A stretch of DNA of 10,000 nucleotides from assembly GCF_020217025.1 (NCBI RefSeq), contig NZ_JAIWOF010000033.1, positions 1 through 10,000 on the forward strand, in the 5' to 3' direction. The position numbers and the translations under genes are program-made. This DNA is from Flavobacterium sp. (GTDB lineage Bacteria; Bacteroidota; Bacteroidia; Flavobacteriales; Flavobacteriaceae). How positions within the stretch are numbered: the first letter of the stretch is position 1; each line of letters starts with the position of its first letter. Below are positions 7,273 to 10,000 of this stretch, in pieces. The notes beneath the pieces were generated by a model. It did no database searches. It was not told where the DNA came from and was given only the letters and a program-made list of their open reading frames with translations.

Positions 7273-7623
7273 ATGAACAAAATATACTATTTGGCTTCGT
7301 GTGATACCTGCCGAAAAATCATCAAATCACTTCCAAATTCTGATAAATTAACGTTTATCGATATTCGCCAAAATCCAATTTCGGAAAGCGATTTAGAAGA
7401 AATGTATCAACTTTCGGGAAGTTACGAAGCGCTTTTCAGTAAAAAAGCACAATTGTATAAATCATTAGGTTTAAAAGATAAAAATCTAACTGAAGCCGAT
7501 TTCAAAAAATATCTTTTAGAACATTACACGTTTTTGAGTCGCCCAGTTTTTATTATCGATGGGAAGATTTACATTGGAAATAGTCCAAAAAACATTCACG
7601 AAGTAATTACTGTTTTAAGCTAA
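7273..7623 (+). CDS. ArsC/Spx-family thioredoxin-fold protein
   Basis: A 116-residue cytoplasmic protein of the arsenate reductase (ArsC/Spx/YffB) family. It starts MNKIYYLASCDTCRK, with C10 and C13 forming a CXXC at the N-terminal redox position. It ends with the family pattern SRPVFIIDGKIYIGN (R90 in the conserved R-P). Classical ArsC has a single catalytic cysteine and three arginines; here the region of the first arginine reads FSKKAQLYKSLGL, with lysines instead. A CXXC with that change fits a disulfide-type Spx or YffB relative as well as an arsenate reductase, and no ars regulator or arsenite pump is nearby. I would call it ArsC-family only. The start at 7273 gives the normal family N-terminus and follows a promoter box. 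Its stop overlaps the next start as TAATG, so translation of the two is probably coupled. Confidence 0.9.
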   Translation: MNKIYYLASCDTCRKIIKSLPNSDKLTFIDIRQNPISESDLEEMYQLSGSYEALFSKKAQLYKSLGLKDKNLTEADFKKYLLEHYTFLSRPVFIIDGKIYIGNSPKNIHEVITVLS

Positions 7624-8510
7624 TGTCAAAAAGAAGTTGGGCACTAGTTGCCGCTACCTTAGTTTCCATCATTTACGGTGTAACTTTTACGATTGCTAAA
7701 GACGTAATGCCAAAATATGTCGATGCTTTCGGGTTTATCGTGATGCGTGTTGGTGGTTCGGTTTTGTTGTTTTGGTTGATTTCCTTTTTTGGACCCAAAG
7801 AAAAAATCGCTAAAGAAGATTTTCCTCGAATTGTTGCAGCTGCGTTCTTCGGAGTAGCTTTCAACATGTTGACTTTTTTCAAAGGATTGAGCTACACTTC
7901 GCCTATTATGGGAGCTGTTTTAATGGTTACCACACCAATGATTGTTTTGGTTTTATCAGCATTCATCATGAAAGAACGCATGGAAAACCGAAAAGTTTTA
8001 GGAATCATTTTAGGCTTAGCAGGAACGATAACGTTGATTCTTTATGGAAAATCGTTAGTAAACGCTACAAATGCATCTTTAGGAAATTTATTGGTTTTTG
8101 TAAATGCGGTTTCTTACGGATTTTACCTTATCATCGTGAAAAAATTAATGGATAAATACAACGCCTTCACCTTCGTGAAATGGATTTATACTTTTGGTTT
8201 CTTAATGGTGTTGCCTTTTGGTTGGAACGAATTTCAAGCTATAGATTTTGCTAATTTACCAACGGATATCAGCTGGAAAATTGGTTTTGTAGTCGTGTTT
8301 TCGACGTTCTTAACCTATTTACTGAATTTAGTTTCCATGCGCGAATTAAAACCCACAACTGTTGCGGTTTTCATTTATTTACAACCACTTTTCGCTACTA
8401 TTTTCGCCGTTAGTTTAGGTAAAGACGATTTAAGTTTAGTGAAATTGATTTCAGCGGTGTTGATATTTGTCGGAGTTTATTTGGTAACCCAAAAGAAATC
8501 TACTTCTTAA
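7623..8510 (+). CDS. EamA-domain (DMT family) inner-membrane transporter
   Basis: The 295-residue protein shows ten hydrophobic segments, roughly at 6-25, 36-55, 68-87, 92-113, 124-142, 152-171, 184-200, 218-237, 245-264 and 271-289. They form the two five-helix EamA repeats of the drug/metabolite transporter superfamily. The first repeat ends its fourth helix with FIMKERM (E118), a usual family glutamate. The second has SLGKDDLS, where the matching glutamate is replaced. Substrates in the family range from amino acids to nucleosides and cannot be told from sequence. The start overlaps the stop of the ArsC-like gene by one base, so the two form an operon. The next gene, yicC, has its own -7 box. 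No terminator hairpin follows; a short heptamer array occupies the gap. Confidence 0.92.
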   Translation: MSKRSWALVAATLVSIIYGVTFTIAKDVMPKYVDAFGFIVMRVGGSVLLFWLISFFGPKEKIAKEDFPRIVAAAFFGVAFNMLTFFKGLSYTSPIMGAVLMVTTPMIVLVLSAFIMKERMENRKVLGIILGLAGTITLILYGKSLVNATNASLGNLLVFVNAVSYGFYLIIVKKLMDKYNAFTFVKWIYTFGFLMVLPFGWNEFQAIDFANLPTDISWKIGFVVVFSTFLTYLLNLVSMRELKPTTVAVFIYLQPLFATIFAVSLGKDDLSLVKLISAVLIFVGVYLVTQKKSTS

Positions 8511-8521
8511 TTAGAATTCCA

Positions 8522-8556
8522 ATACTGAACACTAAAAACTGAACACTGAACACTTT
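8522..8556 (+). repeat. Five degenerate tandem heptamers, consensus AMACTGA
   Basis: Five consecutive 7-base units begin at 8522, 8529, 8536, 8543 and 8550. Examples are ATACTGA, AAACTGA and ACACTGA; the second ends in AA and the last decays to ACACTTT. The array ends four bases before the yicC -7 box, so it covers the region where a -33 element would be. The units differ, so this is an old or selected array rather than a fresh slippage tract. Confidence 0.75.
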
Positions 8557-8560
8557 TTCT

Positions 8561-8568
8561 TATCTTTG
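8561..8568 (+). promoter_or_regulatory. -7 promoter box of yicC
   Basis: TATCTTTG fits TANNTTTG and ends 18 bases before the yicC ATG. No TTG is seen at -33; that position falls in the heptamer array. It probably also drives gmk, which has no box of its own. Confidence 0.5.
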
Positions 8569-8586
8569 AAGACATTTTTATAACGT

Positions 8587-9447
8587 ATGATACACTCCAT
8601 GACGGGTTTTGGGAAAGCATCTTTGCAATTACCAACCAAAAAAATTACCGTAGAAATCAAATCACTAAACAGCAAAGGTTTAGACTTAAATACGCGAATG
8701 CCATCGGTTTTTCGTGAAATGGAATTGGGTTTACGCAATCAAATTTCGCAACGTTTAGAGCGTGGAAAGGTTGATTTTTCGCTTTATGTTGAAGTAACTG
8801 GCGAAGAAACAACTTCAAAAATCAATGTGCCGATTGTAAAAGGGTACATTAACCAAATGAAAGCCGTAATTCCAACTGCTGACGAAACGGAATTAATGAA
8901 AATGGCAGTTCGTATGCCCGATGCATTAAAAACCGAGCGCGATGAAATCGATGAAAACGAATGGAAACAAATCCAAACCGTGATTGATGAAGCCTTGGAA
9001 AACATCGCTAATTTTAGAAAAGACGAAGGTGCTTCTTTGGAAAAAGAATTCCAATTAAGAATTGCCAACATCAATAATTTAATGAACGAAGCCGTTTCTT
9101 ACGATGCCGAACGCGTGGAAACTGTAAAAACACGTTTAAGAACTGCTTTAGATGAATTAAAAGTCAATGTAGATGAAAATCGTTTCGAACAAGAATTGAT
9201 TTTTTATCTAGAGAAATATGACATTACTGAAGAAAAAGTACGTTTGGGTAACCATTTGAACTATTTCTTAGAAACGCTTAATGGAACAGAAGCTAACGGA
9301 AGAAAATTAGGTTTCATCACGCAAGAAATGGGAAGAGAAATCAACACCATGGGTTCAAAATCGAATCATACCGAAATGCAAAAATTGGTGGTAATGATGA
9401 AAGATGAATTGGAAAAGATTAAGGAACAAGTTTTAAACGTTCTTTAA
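8587..9447 (+). CDS. yicC: YicC/YloC-family endoribonuclease
   Basis: The 286-residue length is normal for the family. The N-terminus MIHSMTGFGKASLQ with VEIKSLNSKGLDLNTRMP is the YicC_N signature. The C-terminal DUF1732 part shows DEGASLEKEF (146-155), RFEQELIFYLEKYDITEEKVRL (199-220) and GRKLGFITQEMGREINTMGSKS (238-259), with its dense acidic and histidine residues. The middle (about 115-190) is helical and charged. E. coli YicC has been reported as an endoribonuclease that starts decay of the small RNA RyhB; the substrate here is unknown. The gene sits directly before gmk, a linkage also known in Bacillus (yloC near gmk). The heptamer array and a TATCTTTG box lie before the start. The stop codon falls within the first unit of a second heptamer array. 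Confidence 0.95.
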   Translation: MIHSMTGFGKASLQLPTKKITVEIKSLNSKGLDLNTRMPSVFREMELGLRNQISQRLERGKVDFSLYVEVTGEETTSKINVPIVKGYINQMKAVIPTADETELMKMAVRMPDALKTERDEIDENEWKQIQTVIDEALENIANFRKDEGASLEKEFQLRIANINNLMNEAVSYDAERVETVKTRLRTALDELKVNVDENRFEQELIFYLEKYDITEEKVRLGNHLNYFLETLNGTEANGRKLGFITQEMGREINTMGSKSNHTEMQKLVVMMKDELEKIKEQVLNVL

Positions 9448-9480
9448 AGCCATATGCCATAAGCTATAAGCTTTAGGCAA
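9446..9480 (+). repeat. Five degenerate tandem heptamers, consensus TAAGCYA (first array)
   Basis: Units begin at 9446, 9453, 9460, 9467 and 9474, for example AAAGCCA, TATGCCA and TAAGCTA. The first unit contains the last two bases of the yicC stop codon. The end of the array (9470-9480, GCTTTAGGCAA) is an exact inverted copy of 9514-9524 in the second array, so the yicC-gmk transcript could fold an 11-bp stem with a 33-base loop. Confidence 0.75.
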
Positions 9481-9499
9481 AAATTAAATACAAAATTAC

Positions 9500-9534
9500 A
9501 AGCTTAAAGCATATTGCCTAAAGCCTAAAGCAAT
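9500..9534 (+). repeat. Five degenerate tandem heptamers, consensus AAGCCTA (second array)
   Basis: Units begin at 9500, 9507, 9514, 9521 and 9528, for example AAGCTTA, AAGCATA and AAGCCTA. The motif is the same as in the first array with the frame shifted by one base. A 19-base AT-rich spacer separates the arrays, and this one ends four bases before the gmk ATG, where a ribosome would bind. Confidence 0.75.
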
Positions 9535-9538
9535 AAAA

Positions 9539-10000
9539 ATGAAAGGAAAATTATTAGTATTCTCTGCGCCATCAGGTTCAGGAAAAACCACTATAGTAAG
9601 ACATTTATTAGCCCAACCCGATTTGAATTTAGAATTTTCGATTTCGTGTACTACGCGCGCGCCTCGTGGCGAAGAAGTAGATGGAAAAGATTATTATTTC
9701 ATCTCTTGGGACGAATTCAAAAAACACATTAAAGCAGAAGATTTCGTAGAATGGGAAGAAGTCTACACCGATAATTTCTACGGCACTTTAAAAACCGAAG
9801 TAGAACGCATCTGGGCTTTAGGAAAACACGTAATTTTTGACATTGATGTAGCAGGTGGATTGCGTATTAAAAGCAAATTTCCAAACGAAACTTTAGCTGT
9901 TTTTGTAAAACCACCAAGCGTTGACGAATTAAAACGCCGCTTAAAACAACGTTCCACAGAAAGCGAAGACAAAATCAATATGCGTATCGCAAAAGCATCA
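9539..10000 (+). CDS. gmk: Guanylate kinase, C-terminus cut by the window edge
   Basis: The enzyme phosphorylates GMP to GDP with ATP in the cytoplasm, an essential step in purine nucleotide supply. The 154 visible codons start MKGKLLVFSAPSGSGKTTIV, with a P-loop at residues 10-18 (K16). The GMP-binding region SISCTTRAPRGEEVDGKDYYF (34-54; R40, R43) and EWEEVYTDNFYGT (71-83; Y81) follow, then DIDVAGG (101-107). The arginine-rich lid segment RLKQRSTESEDKINMRIAKA is at 134-153. Only about the last 35 residues of a typical 190-residue enzyme are missing. The gene follows yicC by 91 bases filled with heptamer arrays, and no promoter box or terminator is visible between them, so it is probably co-transcribed with yicC. 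Confidence 0.97.
   Translation, partial: MKGKLLVFSAPSGSGKTTIVRHLLAQPDLNLEFSISCTTRAPRGEEVDGKDYYFISWDEFKKHIKAEDFVEWEEVYTDNFYGTLKTEVERIWALGKHVIFDIDVAGGLRIKSKFPNETLAVFVKPPSVDELKRRLKQRSTESEDKINMRIAKAS

Noticed and set aside
8784..9074. Antisense open frame of 96 codons inside yicC
   Set aside because: It is the reverse of a conserved protein, low in complexity and without family features or a promoter box.
8522..9534. Possible CRISPR array from short repeats around yicC
   Set aside because: The units are seven bases with no spacers of constant length and no cas genes; a protein gene lies between the arrays.

Overview
The window is chromosomal DNA from a member of the Flavobacteriia, most like Flavobacterium or a close relative. 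It is AT-rich and the start codons lack Shine-Dalgarno sequences. TANNTTTG -7 boxes, the Bacteroidota promoter signature, precede six genes. One protein carries a type IX secretion (T9SS) C-terminal tail. No mobile element, CRISPR array, rRNA or tRNA was seen, and the layout is that of an ordinary core-genome region.

Left part, minus strand (1-4431). A glutamate dehydrogenase gene (gdhA) ends at a strong intrinsic terminator. It is followed by a PorZ-like two-propeller protein of the T9SS machinery, then four bases later by recO (DNA repair), which runs off the left edge. gdhA is divergent from a plus-strand gene for a small exported, probably outer-membrane barrel protein (4687-5469). The shared upstream region holds two promoters and a perfect 15-base palindrome.

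Middle (5483-7193). A bidirectional terminator separates the barrel gene from a convergent minus-strand pair: a DinB-fold protein followed by a transsulfuration-family PLP enzyme (cystathionine gamma-synthase or lyase), which also has its own -7 box.

Right part, plus strand (7273-10000). An ArsC/Spx-like thioredoxin-fold protein overlaps an EamA/DMT transporter by one base. Then come yicC (endoribonuclease family) and gmk (guanylate kinase, cut by the right edge). Short degenerate tandem heptamers lie before both yicC and gmk and are the least conventional sequence here.

Most genes are housekeeping and I see no convincing new multi-gene system. The points most worth a second look are the two heptamer families around yicC, the cofactor fingerprint of the glutamate dehydrogenase (NAD-like, against the usual NADP label), the gdhA leader palindrome, and the uncharacterised barrel protein divergent from gdhA.
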